From assembly GCA_030386875.1 (NCBI GenBank), contig CM059576.1, forward strand, positions 65,347,581 to 65,411,580: a stretch of 64,000 nt of DNA, read 5' to 3'. The notes under the pieces were generated by a model. It was not told where the DNA came from. It did not search any database and worked only from the letters and a program-made list of their open reading frames with translations. The DNA is from Morinoia aosen. Taxonomy: Eukaryota; Arthropoda; Malacostraca; Amphipoda; Talitridae. The position numbers were made by a program, and so were the translations under genes. Positions 1 to 11,835 of this stretch are shown here, one piece after another (within the stretch, counting starts at the first letter, position 1; each line of letters starts with the position of its first letter).

Positions 1-3000
1 AACTTTATTTTCTTACCGCTAAATTATCAGTTAGAAATTGTTTAACTTGACTTATCAACTCAAGAAATTACCTAAAAACACTGCCAATGAAATTATTGCT
101 AATCACCTTCAATTCAGCATAGGGAGTCTTCAAAGCAAACTCTAAGTCATTTCAAGAAACATTCACTGAAATTTGATAAAGTAACCAAGTTTGCTTGGTG
201 TTTGCTTGGTTTCTGCAGGTTTTTTACATTTAATTGGTCCGTAGACAATTCCCAAAAAATCGCACAGTCAAATAGTTTATTAACTTGATCATACACTAAC
301 CAGCGAACCTGATGCCAATCACCGTCGCAGCAAAATATTAACGGACTGTTAAAGAAGCGTGGTACGATTGACCCCAGGAAAGTCTTAGAACAATACTTTG
401 ACAAGGGTTGATACCATGGTGAACCTTGAGGCACATCTGAGGCTAATCCTAGTCGGATGAGTAACTGCCTTCCGAAAACATTAAATTTTCTGTCGGTCGA
501 ATTTTCTTTGATCCAGCACGTGGTTTTTTCCTTAATTCTTAGTTGATATGGTTTGTACAGTAATCCAGTGTGACATATACACTCAAATTCCTAGTTTAGC
601 TCAAAGAATACAGAGAGAATTTCTGTATCTCCATGGCCAACAAGGTAGCATCTTACAAACATTTGGTCAAACTTAGTCAAGAATGCATGATCGTCTCCTA
701 AATAAAATTTGGGTGTAATTAATGCATCAGATTGTTCCAACGTACAATTGAGTCAGTTAAGTATAATTTTTTCAACGACTTTAGCCAAACAGGGCTACTG
801 AGATATGGTTCACATACCTTGAGGTCAGATGTGAAGTTTTCAGGCTTTTGTATAGGGAAATAATTACAGCCGTCTAAGAAACCGAGACACCGCAGTCATC
901 AAAACTTTGATTAATGATTGGAAATAACCAAAGTAGATATTCTTGAGTAATGTTTTAAGCATATGATTGTACACTTTTTCATGAACTGGAGATAGGTGTA
1001 TTACTTGGGCTCTTTAGTTCATTTGTAAGTTCAATTGTAATGAAAGAATTATTATAGGATGCAAGACCCACATTTTAGAGTGGTATTGTTAATGGTTATA
1101 CACAGATTTGGTTTGAAGAAATGAATCTAGAATTTTATACGTCAAAAAGACCTTAGCCGAGGATCCGCCTCTCTTTGATAATCAGTTAATATATTATCAC
1201 CAAGTATGAGAGGATCAAATATAACCATCCTACTAATAGATAAACAGTAAATTTTCTTTCAATTTCTGACGCTAGAGTAAGATAATTAATTTGAAACCGA
1301 ACTCGTGAAACGATTTCTTCTTCGTATTTTTGGTTATTTTCTTGACTTTAGCTTCTGCAATCCTTAGGTTTATCAAGTTGATTGTAGTTGAGAGTTACCT
1401 TTACAGATTCTTTGGAGCACTGCAATTTTTAACTCAAGTTGAGCATTCCTCATTCTACCAATGCTTGGAATTTTTGGGAGTAATTTCTACTTTGTGTCTA
1501 TTAAATGCTTTCTCTGGTGACTCCAATATTGAGGACAGAAAGTTATCAGCCTAATGTAGAAATTATTTTCATCATTTGAAGGCAGGGAGAGACTTTTTAA
1601 CGTACCGTACGAGTCAGTATTAAATAACTAATGACTTATGGACCTAAATGAAAAGAAAAAATCCCATTAACTAATACTCGCTTCAGGATTCCTACGCATC
1701 TTTGTTTTCTATCCTTTCTGGGATACAAACAGCATATCATCCGAAACAAAACAGACATCACAAGTGAAAATTACGTGTCGACAAGTTATTATACGGTGGT
1801 AAATTCTTCGGAATATGAAGACAAAGATCATCGTTATTTAATAAGCTTACTTTTAAATTATTACCCATGCCATTACTCGGGACTCTTACACCCACATTGG
1901 ATGTTGAGCACTAAAATTACACACGATCAATTCTGAGGGGCCAGTTGAAAAAATAAAAATTGAAACAATTTCTCTCTATAGCTTGATTTAAATTATAGAA
2001 ATAAATTAGATTCAGTTAGTTTTTCTTATTAAAGATTTGCATTACTTGAATTTCCATCTGATAATCTTTTTATTTTATTTTCTAAGCAAGGAATATCATT
2101 ACCGACTAGTAAAGCCAGGTCTCTAACGGGACAGACGCCTGGGTGCTTGTAAACTGAACACTAGTTGGTAGTCGTTTCTTCCTACAAGATTTCAGCTAAT
2201 CATACTAAAAGTGGCATGGTTGAGTAAAGTGTTAATTTAAAATGGAACAATTTACTATACGTGCCATGGCTATACTAAACCATGATGCAAAGGTGGTGGT
2301 TGTGATCTATCATTTTGTTAATACGCTAGTCTGCTAGTCAGAGATTGCCCATCTCGTGTTTCTAGTGCATAAGTGTATTTCAAGATTTCAGGTTGCTTCT
2401 TCTGTTTTTCATTAGCTCCCAGTCCTACTTGTGAAGTCTCAGCATTATGTGAACTCACTCTCAGAAAGGATTCAATCTCACATTGATCAAAAGTTCTCCT
2501 GTTCAAGGCAGCTTTCAGTTCTATCAAAGCACATCACTTTATGGATGATCTTGAACGTGTTATCACCTGTGCTAATTTCTACCACATCAGCAGCTGCTTC
2601 AAAATTTTTTTGGAATTGTAATTGCAATTTTAACTTTGAAGGTTAAACATATTAAATTTCAATTTTCAGCGAAATAAGCCTTTTGCAAGTTTCTTTCTAT
2701 CTGAGTAATTGCAACTTTTCATTGTTTTCTTTAGTAAAATTGAAGATTATATAGCGCATCATAACTTTGGCTTTGCTTTGAATAAGGGCATAATACAAAT
2801 AATTTTGATCTGAGTGTTGCTGACTGAAGCATTGGAAGTAATTTTGATTCATCTCTAATTGTCCTCTTTGGCTGATAGAGAAACATAATCCGGTTTCTTT
2901 CTCGAATGAGATTGTGATTTATGAATGAATATCTGATTAGGTACAGTTCCAGAAATTGAATAATTTAGTTCTTCACGCATGCTGTGGTTATGAAAAGCTG

Positions 3001-5985
3001 TTTTTTTTTTCGATAGGAGAGGTTCTATACGAAATTTTCTTAGAGATGATTGGACCAAAACTTATGGTTTGCTGTAAATATTTTACTTATGAACTACTGG
3101 GTCGTTTTCTTTTGTTGCGTTCAATTATATGTCTTACTTGCGTTCGAAAGTTTTCGATGAGGATCGTAAAGTTTCTTCATCTAAGCTCGGAATACTCTGA
3201 ATCCCCTCCACGTCCTGCTGCGTAAGGGCCAAGACCAGTAGACTGGAGCTTGGGTGGAGAAGAACACTGGATGGTATTTCCTGAATTTTGAAATAATTAC
3301 TAGTGAGGTGGCAGTAGCTGGATTACTGTAACTGTTTGTGGCTATTACTGAATCCGACAGTACACCTTCTTCCATGGAGTCTGAGACACCGTTCACCGAT
3401 CACACTGTTCACTTACAAAACATTTTGATCCTCAGCCCTACTCAGCACGTCATCACTCAAACTCCTCGATTCCTATGTTCTAATCTATTGTTCAAAACAT
3501 CCTTGAACAAACAATATCCAATTTTTAACCTCAATTTTTTCATGGCTTGAACAAATGGACTCAAAATATTTCAGCATTCTCATTATTTCATGCTTGTTTG
3601 CGCTGAAGGTTTAAAACCAACAAAAAAAATAGTGTCAATTTAAATACAACCGCACTAAACTCAGCATTGCCATGAGAAACCGTAGATAAGGGAGGAACAC
3701 TCTGCAACAGTAATCGTAACTACTTTCTCTCCCTGGATGCTGCTTTTAATTAAGCTCTCGGCTGACATGTAGGTGTGTCAATATTTTCTAGTTGATACTC
3801 CGATTATTATGCCTCACTCGTTAGAAACACTTTGACCATCATGAAGAGTAACTTATAATTAAATCTTCTCCTGAATCTTTTTATTTGGTCAGTGATGAAT
3901 TCGGTAAATTTATTAGATTACTGATTTTGGGAGTAATCAGACGCGATTAAATTTAGGCGCTCACACCTTATCGGGGAAAGCTGTGCGTTTTTTAGGACAC
4001 CTCAATTTAAACATTTTCTGTCTTCCTTGCCATACAAACGTGAGACTCCAACTATTCGGTCATATATGTCACTCCCGTTTCTGCTTAGCTGCATGCAGCT
4101 GGCAGGCAAAACCTGTCATAAAACTTACTGTCAAGTCGTGCTATCAAATGTGTCATAAATTGCCTATCTCATTTAATTTCAGTACTATCATGCGATAGTG
4201 TCGATAGCAATTTTGTTTTATGACAGTGACTCCACTTTTCGGAAACTATCTTTGGTGGATGAAATCAAATAAGTACGCTACGCATTAAAAAGTTAACGCC
4301 ATTTACTTGAATCATATTTAAATTGCAATATTTAACTCTGATCTAGTTCATCTTATGTCCTCTTATAATTTAAATTTTTCCATTTATTGTACGGATTCTA
4401 GTTCAATACTTGTGAAACGAAAAGAAAAATATACTATAGCTTAATTATTTTGCCGTTGGATGCGCTGTCAGTTTGAAGTAATTTACTCAAGTTAAGAAAA
4501 GCCTTTGATACGCAACATAACAATAATACGTGAAAGATTTTCTATACAAATGAAGATAGCGTTTTAATAAGAAAAAGCTGCATCGATGAAATCAAGTATT
4601 TAACAATATTAAATTCATAATTTCCATCTCCTCAATTGAAAACATAAGTACAATATAACCTTGTAAATTGAAAATGTTAAATATCGCAAATTATAATATT
4701 TCGGATCCAAAACGAAATGCTTACCTTAAAAATTTAGGTTTCGGTTTTGGTAAAAAATTCAGAAAACATTTTCTAAAATTTTAAGTAGAGGGTGTAGAAT
4801 TTGTAATTAACTCTTTAATATCGTTGATCTTCAGTCTGTTTTTAAATCGTTTCTAGATTAAATAATTAAGATCTAGCCCATATAAACTATTTTGTAAAAT
4901 GAAACATCTTATATCGAGTTAACTAATCCACTGATCAGTCTAATGCGTAATTAAGTTTAGTGAACTTAGCTACACATTATTATACAGCTTAGAATAGCGC
5001 TGATGGTATGATGCCCTAGAAGTCGCTGGATTTATTCGGGCCCACAGGTTGCTATACTCAAATTCAATCATTCTATTAAACTTGAGTAATAATCTACTTC
5101 TGTAACGCCTGTGGTAAGTAAATTGTTTAAATCAACTATGAGCGCATTCCACGAGAAATATACAGAATTCGGTACTAACGCTGTCGATGAAAAGTATTTT
5201 AAACTTTTATTATCAAAAACAAACAAGAACGAATAATTTTTCACCCCTACACATTTGTACAAAATATTTATACTTCTTTGTAGATAATTTTTCATGATTC
5301 ATTTTGCATAAAATCCTTTTTTTCTATACAAACATTTTTTATCTTTTGATCATAGGTTTCGGTTACAGTTAGTGGGATGTGATCGTAAATTTTCCCGCGG
5401 AGCGAAGAGAAAACCTATTTTCAACGTTCTAGGACCATATGCAACCATTACCATTAATTCGAAATGTTGGAATTATCATCGATAAGGATCAGTGCTATAG
5501 AATTTGAGATGTCAGATTGAAGTATGAGAACTGTAGTACACAACGACTTTCTATACAATTCGAATGTAATTAGAAAGAGCGCACTCATATCAGCAAAGAT
5601 GCAGGAAAACCGTCTCATACTATCAAAACGGTTACTTAAAAAATTCAAAAACGTACATTCAATGCTTTGGCTTTTTGACAAAAAATCTTCGACCAAGATC
5701 TGTAAATTAACAGACGGAATACCAGTTGGCTTTGTGTAAATCTCTCTAAAGCACCCTGGGTGGTGCACACAAATTTTCCGGCAATTGTGATGGTTTTAGA
5801 GGTTGCGAGTACATGTCATGCCATCTTGCATTTTCCCATGGGGTCTTCGGGTCAAAGCTTCTTGATTCACTGACGTTCTAAAAATAGTTGCCTAGCCCTC
5901 TAGATAAATAAAGTCTCCACTGGCCGGCCATACGTCGGCCAGCAAGACTTAGCACCTTCTCACAAAGCCATAGTAACTCAAGACT
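1..5985. other. No recognisable gene or repeat
   Basis: AT-rich sequence with only short open frames (up to about 104 codons), none with a motif, codon pattern or splice context I can defend. No terminal inverted repeats, tandem arrays or tRNA-like folds were noticed by eye. Old, decayed repeats cannot be excluded. Confidence 0.5.
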
Positions 5986-5989
5986 GGTT

Positions 5990-6130
5990 GTGACCCAATT
6001 GAAAATCAAGGACGTTTCGCCGGTGGGCGCGCGTCGGTTCCAAGCGTTTTTTAGTTGTATTACGCGCGGTTCAAGGGTCAAATGTCCACTTTTTCGGACA
6101 CAAAACTGCACGCAAATCGCCGTTGTTCCG
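5990..6130 (-). repeat. Repeat family Z, terminal fragment (reverse orientation)
   Basis: Begins on the plus strand with CCCAATTGAAAATCAAGGAC. Its reverse complement matches the right ends of the copies at 8520-8795 and 31620-31912 over roughly 33 bp (CACCGG..ACGTCC.TGATTTTCAATTGGG). Similarity further inward is not obvious, so this may be a short remnant or a divergent subfamily sharing only the terminus. Confidence 0.45.
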
Positions 6131-6207
6131 CCCTACCTAACGGTCGTTTACCGCCTCAGAACCAGATTCGAATCGCGGCTGGCCGTCCGTGTATTATAGG
6201 TTAAAAA

Positions 6208-6372
6208 ATCGCTCCCGGTTGCACGTGCCTCGCCTCACGGGGTGTACAATATTGCACTGGAAGCTTTGGATCCTACAATACATTCACACTTACTGCATTG
6301 TGAATGTATTGACCCATTAAGCTCAGTACGATATTGTACATCTAATGAGATCGATGCACGTGCAACTGGGAT
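6208..6372. repeat. Short foldback (interrupted palindrome)
   Basis: Nested inverted matches surround a centre near 6293. GGTTGCACGTGC on the left pairs with GCACGTGCAACT on the right. GTACAATATTG pairs with CGATATTGTAC, and ACAATACATTCACA with TGTGAATGTATT. The whole unit could fold into one imperfect hairpin of about 165 bp, as in a small MITE. No target duplication was assigned. Confidence 0.5.
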
Positions 6373-6660
6373 CTCAGGTACATAAGATTATACATTAGGA
6401 AGGACAAGGAATCCTGCTATTTTTTAACTTTTATCACACAAACTAAACATTCTCTAAATAAAAATTTACATGAATATCTTACTTCCATTCAATCACAGCC
6501 TTCCCACCAACGGCACACCAAAATAATATAGGCATTAAACATAAAAACACAAAACTTTTAAAATGCTGCATATAACAAACAAATATAAACTACATAAACA
6601 TAAGGATGGTAATGAAATTTCCATATCTCAAAGTTCCCTTTCAACACTCGTTTACATTAC

Positions 6661-6765
6661 AGATTAGATTATTGGTTAGTTTAAGCCTCCCTATCCGCAA
6701 CAAATGCGATCCAAAGAGAGGAAAAGGGAGGCACCATTTAGTATGGAGGCAACACGTGGACTACG
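6661..6765 (+). repeat. R370 dispersed repeat, truncated copy 1
   Basis: Shares the R370 left end (GGTTAGTTTAAGCCTCC), the CCAAAGAGAGGA core and the CACCATTTAGTATGGAG segment with the fuller copies at 61531, 42831 and 39171. The right two thirds are missing. Confidence 0.6.
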
Positions 6766-7180
6766 CTTTGGGACATATCTGTACCACTAAGTAAATTGCT
6801 CACTTGCATACCGGCAAAAATAAACAGAATTTTTGTAATTTCACTTCCTTTTTCAGAATTGATTTCAGCACACCAGTTAAAATGTCCACACACTTAAATT
6901 TTTCACACTTTCTATAAAGGACAAGAGTGGTTTTGAGTAGTACAGTCGGTTTCTAAATTCTGCTACTCTCAACTTAACCGAACCACCCGTAGCAATCGCA
7001 CAAACGTAGTCAACGTTTTAAGGGAACACGGAATCGGTGCGGAAAGGGTTTAAGGTGATCATCCCAGGCCTCCGCCAGGGCCTTGTCGCTCTGATGGTCA
7101 TTTTTCATGTTTTTGTTGGAAAAAGACCCTTAGGTGGTGGACTATTCGGTCCTAAAGTTTTATGGCGCTACGGACAATAT
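6766..7180. other. No recognisable gene
   Basis: Nothing defensible was seen. An open frame from 7037 runs into the C/G-rich block at 7181 and owes its length to that low-complexity sequence. Confidence 0.5.
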
Positions 7181-7281
7181 ATCCCCTCCCCCCAGAGGGG
7201 AGGGGATACCCCTCCCCCTGTCCCCTTACCCCTCCCCCCCCCTCCCCTCCCCCCAGAGGGGGGGGGGAGGGGTAAGGGGAC
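7181..7281. repeat. GC-rich palindromic polypyrimidine/polypurine block
   Basis: Two adjacent hairpin-forming segments in an AT-rich setting. 7181-7207 is a near-perfect palindrome built on CCCCTCC..GGAGGGG. 7219-7281 pairs TGTCCCCTTACCCC with GGGGTAAGGGGACA around a C-run and G-run core. The second arm contains four G-runs, so a G-quadruplex or triplex on one strand is possible. It creates artificial open frames on both strands. Confidence 0.75.
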
Positions 7282-7374
7282 AAAAATCTTGAATTTCCGT
7301 CTTCCGTCCCCATTTCAAACCCCATGTAAAGAGAAAACAAAACGTGAAATGGATAATTTTGAAATTTACTTATG

Positions 7375-7865
7375 TTAGAAATGTTTCAAGGATTCTATAA
7401 CTATCTTTGGTTTTGTTTTAGCATAAAACTCAATGAGGAGATACGGTTTGGAAAATCCATAAAAATGAACCAAAAAACAATTTGTAAATTTTTTCAAAAA
7501 CTAAGGCTTGAATGAACAAAATGAATAGAAGAAATTGTGTTTCTTTTCAAAAGTTACATATTATGGTCAAATTTCATAAGAATCAGACTGAAAATAAAAA
7601 ATTCATAATTTTGAAAAAATAATTTTTTTGTTTGGAAATCACAATTCACAGTTTGAATTTGAGTTTATGCGTGGAAGTTATCGAAATGTAAATTAAAACT
7701 GCAGTCAATTACATAAATTGTCCATTATATTACACTCCAACAAAAAAGTTTGTTCTGGCTTATAATCAAAACAAAAAACTTTCACATTCAAACTGTATCT
7801 CCTCATTGAGTTTTGATGCTAGAACAAAACCAAAGACAGTTTTAGAATCCTTGAAACATTTCTAA
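7375..7865. mobile_element. MITE-like foldback element
   Basis: Arms of about 76 bp, 7375-7450 and 7789-7865, are inverted copies with only a few mismatches. Both start TTAGAAATGTTTCAAGGATT and include CTTTGGTTTTGTT and CTCAATGAGGAGATAC. The 340-bp interior is AT-rich and has no gene. Size and structure fit a non-autonomous DNA transposon. I could not settle the target duplication, so the superfamily is unassigned. Confidence 0.7.
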
Positions 7866-8519
7866 AAATAAAATGACGCTTTTTGGCTGAATTTGAGAAA
7901 AAAATGATATATATAGCTTTAAACCTAAAAATTAATTTTTTTGATATAGTCATAAAATAGCGCTTATCACACAATTTTTTTCAAAATGTTAAAATAACGC
8001 GTCATTATTATAATTAAAAATCTTGAAAAACAAATTAAACAAGAGAATAGTTGAAGACAGAAAGATAGGCTGACATGGACAGTGAAAAAATGAATAAAAA
8101 ATGTCCATAATTACGATATAAAATAACCCACCTGCACAATGATCCATCTTCTACATGCTTCCAATGTTCATGAATATAACTTGCAAATGAATCAAGTGAA
8201 TGTGAGATGTGCTGTAAACTTGTTCAATAATCTATCCAGAGTACTTTGGCATGACTGCTCCAGTTTCAAAACAGTTGGACGAACAACACCTAACACAACT
8301 GTGTTTGAAAATTTGAACTCAGCTTGAGCTCGTCGACTAACGCTAAAATCTAAAGATGAGCGTAACTGTCGATGGCTTAAACATCCCGATAAACAATCAA
8401 AAAACACGTTTTTAGCATGATGATGAAATCTAAATCACCGTTTATCTAATGCAATAGTTGCAAAGAACACATTCACAATTAAAGGAAAACTCACACCACA
8501 GTCGTGAACTAAGTCTAAC
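7866..8519. other. No recognisable gene
   Basis: AT-rich spacer between the foldback and repeat Z. Short overlapping frames at 8139-8407 show no motif. Confidence 0.45.
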
Positions 8520-8795
8520 AGATCGCGACACCTGCAGCACACTACCGGCAGCATAGATTTGTAAGGCTGTACCACGGATGGCCGCACTCAAATGTTACGG
8601 CCATTCCCGAACTGAAAATTTTGCGCCTTCAAATCGTCTACGGCCAACAATGAATTTCACGTCCGAACTTGATCGCGGGTAGTGTAGAGCGCGTTGAAGG
8701 AGTGTTAATGCAGAGAAGCCGACCAGCCTATAAATCGCACATAATTGACCGTCACGTCCTTAACCCACCGGTAATACGTCCATGATTTTCAATTG
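8520..8795 (+). repeat. Repeat family Z, copy 2
   Basis: About 275 bp, comparatively GC-rich, alignable by eye to 31620-31912. Shared blocks include CAAATGTTACGGCC, CTGAAAATTTTGCGCCTTC, GCCTATAAATCG and the terminus ACGTCC.TGATTTTCAATTGGG. It abuts RepB copy A directly. No coding potential seen. Confidence 0.65.
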
Positions 8796-8803
8796 GGGAG
8801 AAC

Positions 8804-8990
8804 GTTCATGATAATATGATTATCAATATGTGGCTCCCAAACTCACCAGAATAAAATCACATTGTATATGTTATAATTATAATCATATTATACATACGAG
8901 TATGAACAGTTTTTTGTGAATCGTCGTGAAAAGGGAGACTAATAGACATCCTCTGAGTACCAAAACTTGACTGAAGACCGCCATTGTCCA
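8804..8990 (+). repeat. RepB copy A, left portion
   Basis: Matches 23433-23619 over its full length (GTTCATGAT.., TATCAATATG.GGCTC, GAGACTAATAGACATCCTCT, GCCATTGTCCA). The match stops exactly where the 5163-bp transposon begins and resumes at 14162. The last 8 bp (8983-8990, ATTGTCCA) are the left target-site duplication. Confidence 0.85.
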
Positions 8991-9039
8991 CTGGTATGGT
9001 GAAGCGTTTTTTCATCTTTTTAGAATTCAGTTTCACAAT

Positions 9040-9320
9040 TGTGTGGAAAAGTTGTGGTTCTCTAGAACATATGTTCCAGATTTCAAAGCTCTATCTCATC
9101 ATCTTCATTATTCGAGGTTCATAAGAAAATTTAAAAATATGAGGAAAAGGCATATAATTGAAAATTTTCCCAAAATAAATTTTGGGGTACTGAGGGGTCG
9201 CAATAGGTAAAAAACCATAATTAAAACATCTCTAGAATATTTTTTTTCAAATATTAGATCTCTAGCTTATCACCTTCATGGTTCTACAGTCACTCTAAAA
9301 ATGACTAACTTTTGTAAAAT
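9040..9320. repeat. Left subterminal repeats of the 5.16-kb element
   Basis: Contains AGAACATATGTTC, TTTCAAAGCTCTATCTCATCATCTTCATTATTCGAGG and similar iterated phrases. These recur inverted in the right subterminal region (13660-14110). Each unit is roughly 190 bp and degenerate. Such iterations near hAT ends are often transposase-binding regions; that role is inferred here. Confidence 0.55.
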
Positions 9321-9580
9321 TACTATTATTGCATTATATTTTATTACTGAATAGCATTGTGTTTTTCACAAAAAAAATGTTTTCCGTTTGCATATATTAG
9401 ACTCATTGTTAGTTACCTTTGGCTCGTGATTCCGGGTATAAAATGGTACACCTCTTAGTTCATTTATTGTGATAGTCTCACACAATACAAAAAATAATCT
9501 AGAACTCACCACGAGGAGGTGAGTGTACGTCGAGTTCCGCTCTACCCATGCCATCCGCCCTACCATATGAATGAGGCGAT

Positions 9581-11740
9581 TTATTCGAATGAATAATCTC
9601 TCTTGGTTTCAAACCTGGGGAGTCTTTTCCTCCCTTCTAATTTACTCCGTATAAGTCTGTCTCTTACTTCCATCTCCACAACATTGGAAGAGGCGTCTGT
9701 CACCATTTTAATGGATCTCTCCACTGCCTGGGTGAGGTTGCAGAATGACTTTAGGGGAGGTAAGTTGGCTGATTCCCTCTGAATGTCAGTGAGAAGATCA
9801 ATCTACAGATGCTTTGTCACAGGAGGTTCCGCAAGTTGTTTGCCAATTGACATTAACATGATACTCTTGGGCTTCCAACATCAATTTGGGCAGTTTAAAT
9901 TGCCTCAAAGAGGTTTGTCCTGCTGTTTTAGCTTTTATTATCCTACTGATGACTTTGTTTTGGATAACTATGTTCACAATCGTGCGGTATTTCTCAGGAA
10001 GAAACTGAGACTTGAGAATCAGTTGGTGTAAATGTTTGGCTTCCTGATCTGCGGAAGGGTTACACTTAATTTGGAACCAAACAGGAATGTTGACTTTCAT
10101 GATGTACTGCACCAATATTTTCATTGTCTCAGAGGGCGCAACTGTTGAAATATAAAATCTTAGAATCCTGTTGGCAGTTGTCAACCATCTAGCATGATGT
10201 ATTTTTCCAGGGTTCATTTTGTCTAAGTTTTATGGACAAATACCACTCGAGACAGCCGAATAAATCATTAGAAAGTACTTTTGATCGGTACTCAAGATGT
10301 CTTGGTCAGCTTTTATGTTTTCTCTCTGCATTGGTTCAAATTCTATAACTTCATTCTTCTCACAGTCAGCCAATTGTTTTCCTATTGTGCCGGTGAAAGT
10401 CTACAGGCACAATAGGCACAATGTGCCGGTGAAAGTCTACTACAGGTACGTCCTGTAGTTTTCCCATCAGTTGCGTGAATAAGATGTCTTAGAGGAAGAT
10501 CGTTTACGTGCAATTAGCACACAAACTAATGAACTGGTCTTCCAAGTTTTGCTTCAAACAGCCTTATGACTCCCCCTTTCATTCCAGTGTTAACTGATGT
10601 TCCGTCGCAGCCTATTGCGACAACTTTTGATGTATCCACTTCTTTAGAAGAAAAGAAATACGTTATAGTTGATGCAATGCATTTTGAAGAGCCCGTATCA
10701 GGTGTGACATGACCAATATAGTGAGCTCCTGGTTCTTGAATCAACGAAATGTGTTCTTCTGTCACAAGTTCGATGTCGATGCATCTTTTACCTTAGTCGA
10801 ATTATTTCTCCTGTCAAAATAAAAGCTTTCTAAGCGTTCTTCAACGAGTAAATTTTCTTGCAATTCTTGTCGAACTCTTTTCCTGGCTCTCCTTATCTTG
10901 TGTCTGTCAATAATAATGCCTTCATCTTTCTCGCCAACCACATTAGCTCCTTGTAGATCAACATTTGCAATGGTAGCAGCAGCACGGTCTGGCACACCAG
11001 TTTTATCAGAGGGTATGGCCAAGGATTTCAATTCCAATGCTGAATTGATCTCTGTTCTCTCAATACGTCTCTTGGCGCTAGAACTCGGTTCATAATCAGA
11101 TGAGCTGCTGTCAGAGGAAGATTCAGTGGAAGAATTGGGTAAGGCTTGATCTTCAACTCCGATGCTGCTTTGAGAAGCAGGAATTCCTTTCGATGTTCTT
11201 GCTTGACTGCTCATAAGTTTCTTTCTCATTCTATTTGACTCTTGTTCATCAACTGAGCTTATAGCTATTTTTCTTTCTGAGTTTTGGTCCAGCAAAATGG
11301 TTGTTCTTTGAGCGGTACTTTCTTTTCCTTCTGACATGAACATTTAGAGAACGAAACACACTTGCATGCGCTGATATCAAACAAATGATGTGACTTCTGC
11401 TTGAAGTCATTTAGTTTCTTATTGAATGTTCCCTTTTTTATCCTAATTGATGACTGAGTTTTCAAAATATTAACATATTTGCCAAGATAGTTTTCCAGCA
11501 TTGCAATCACTCTCTCTGGTGTAACGGATGGTATAGATGCTTTCTGCCACACTTGTAAAAGACAGGTGGCAACACTTTTGAAGAGGCATGCCAGGGCGGG
11601 TTGTAGGATGTTGTTTTCAGCTGGAGTTTTACATACATGAAATGGTTCATTACTTGTTCGTGTGTTGGTAAATTGCTCCCACTATGTTCTTCGGGCTCAC
11701 CATATGCTGGACAAAGTGTTGACTGCCTCGTAGAAGCCAT
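9581..11740 (-). pseudogene. Broken DDE-type (hAT-like) transposase
   Basis: A transposase-like reading spread over several minus-strand frames. The likely start is the ATG at 11740 (MASTRQST...), followed by LPTHEQVMNHFMYVK, then WQKASIPSVTPERV (near 11550) and a Cys-rich DISACKCVSFSKCSC segment (near 11380). A Ser-rich linker comes next, then VVAIGCDGTSVNTGMKGG (about 10630-10580), the segment that resembles a second catalytic Asp region. HARWLTTANRILRFY lies at about 10195, and the C-terminus reads QAVERSIKMVTDAS and ends at the TAA at 9581-9583. Frame changes occur near 11540, 11310 and 10764, and a gap of about 300 bp at 10218-10525 lacks an open frame, so the gene is dead. The family is recognisable from many uncharacterised arthropod and cnidarian proteins. 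Assignment to hAT rests on the 8-bp target duplication and the general DDE/CxxH-like layout, and is an inference. The nested transposon lies about 95 bp upstream of the start. Confidence 0.75.
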
Positions 11741-11835
11741 GGTTGATGTAAATAGGGTCTGTATCAGCCAGCAAGTAACGAGAGCAGCGCACTCACGTGG
11801 CCATGAAGTCTGATAAAACACTGCCAACCGCCAGA

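Noticed and set aside
7037..7378. 113-codon frame across the GC-rich block
   Set aside because: Its length comes from C/G runs with no stops; the product is Pro/Gly low complexity and matches an antisense frame equally well.
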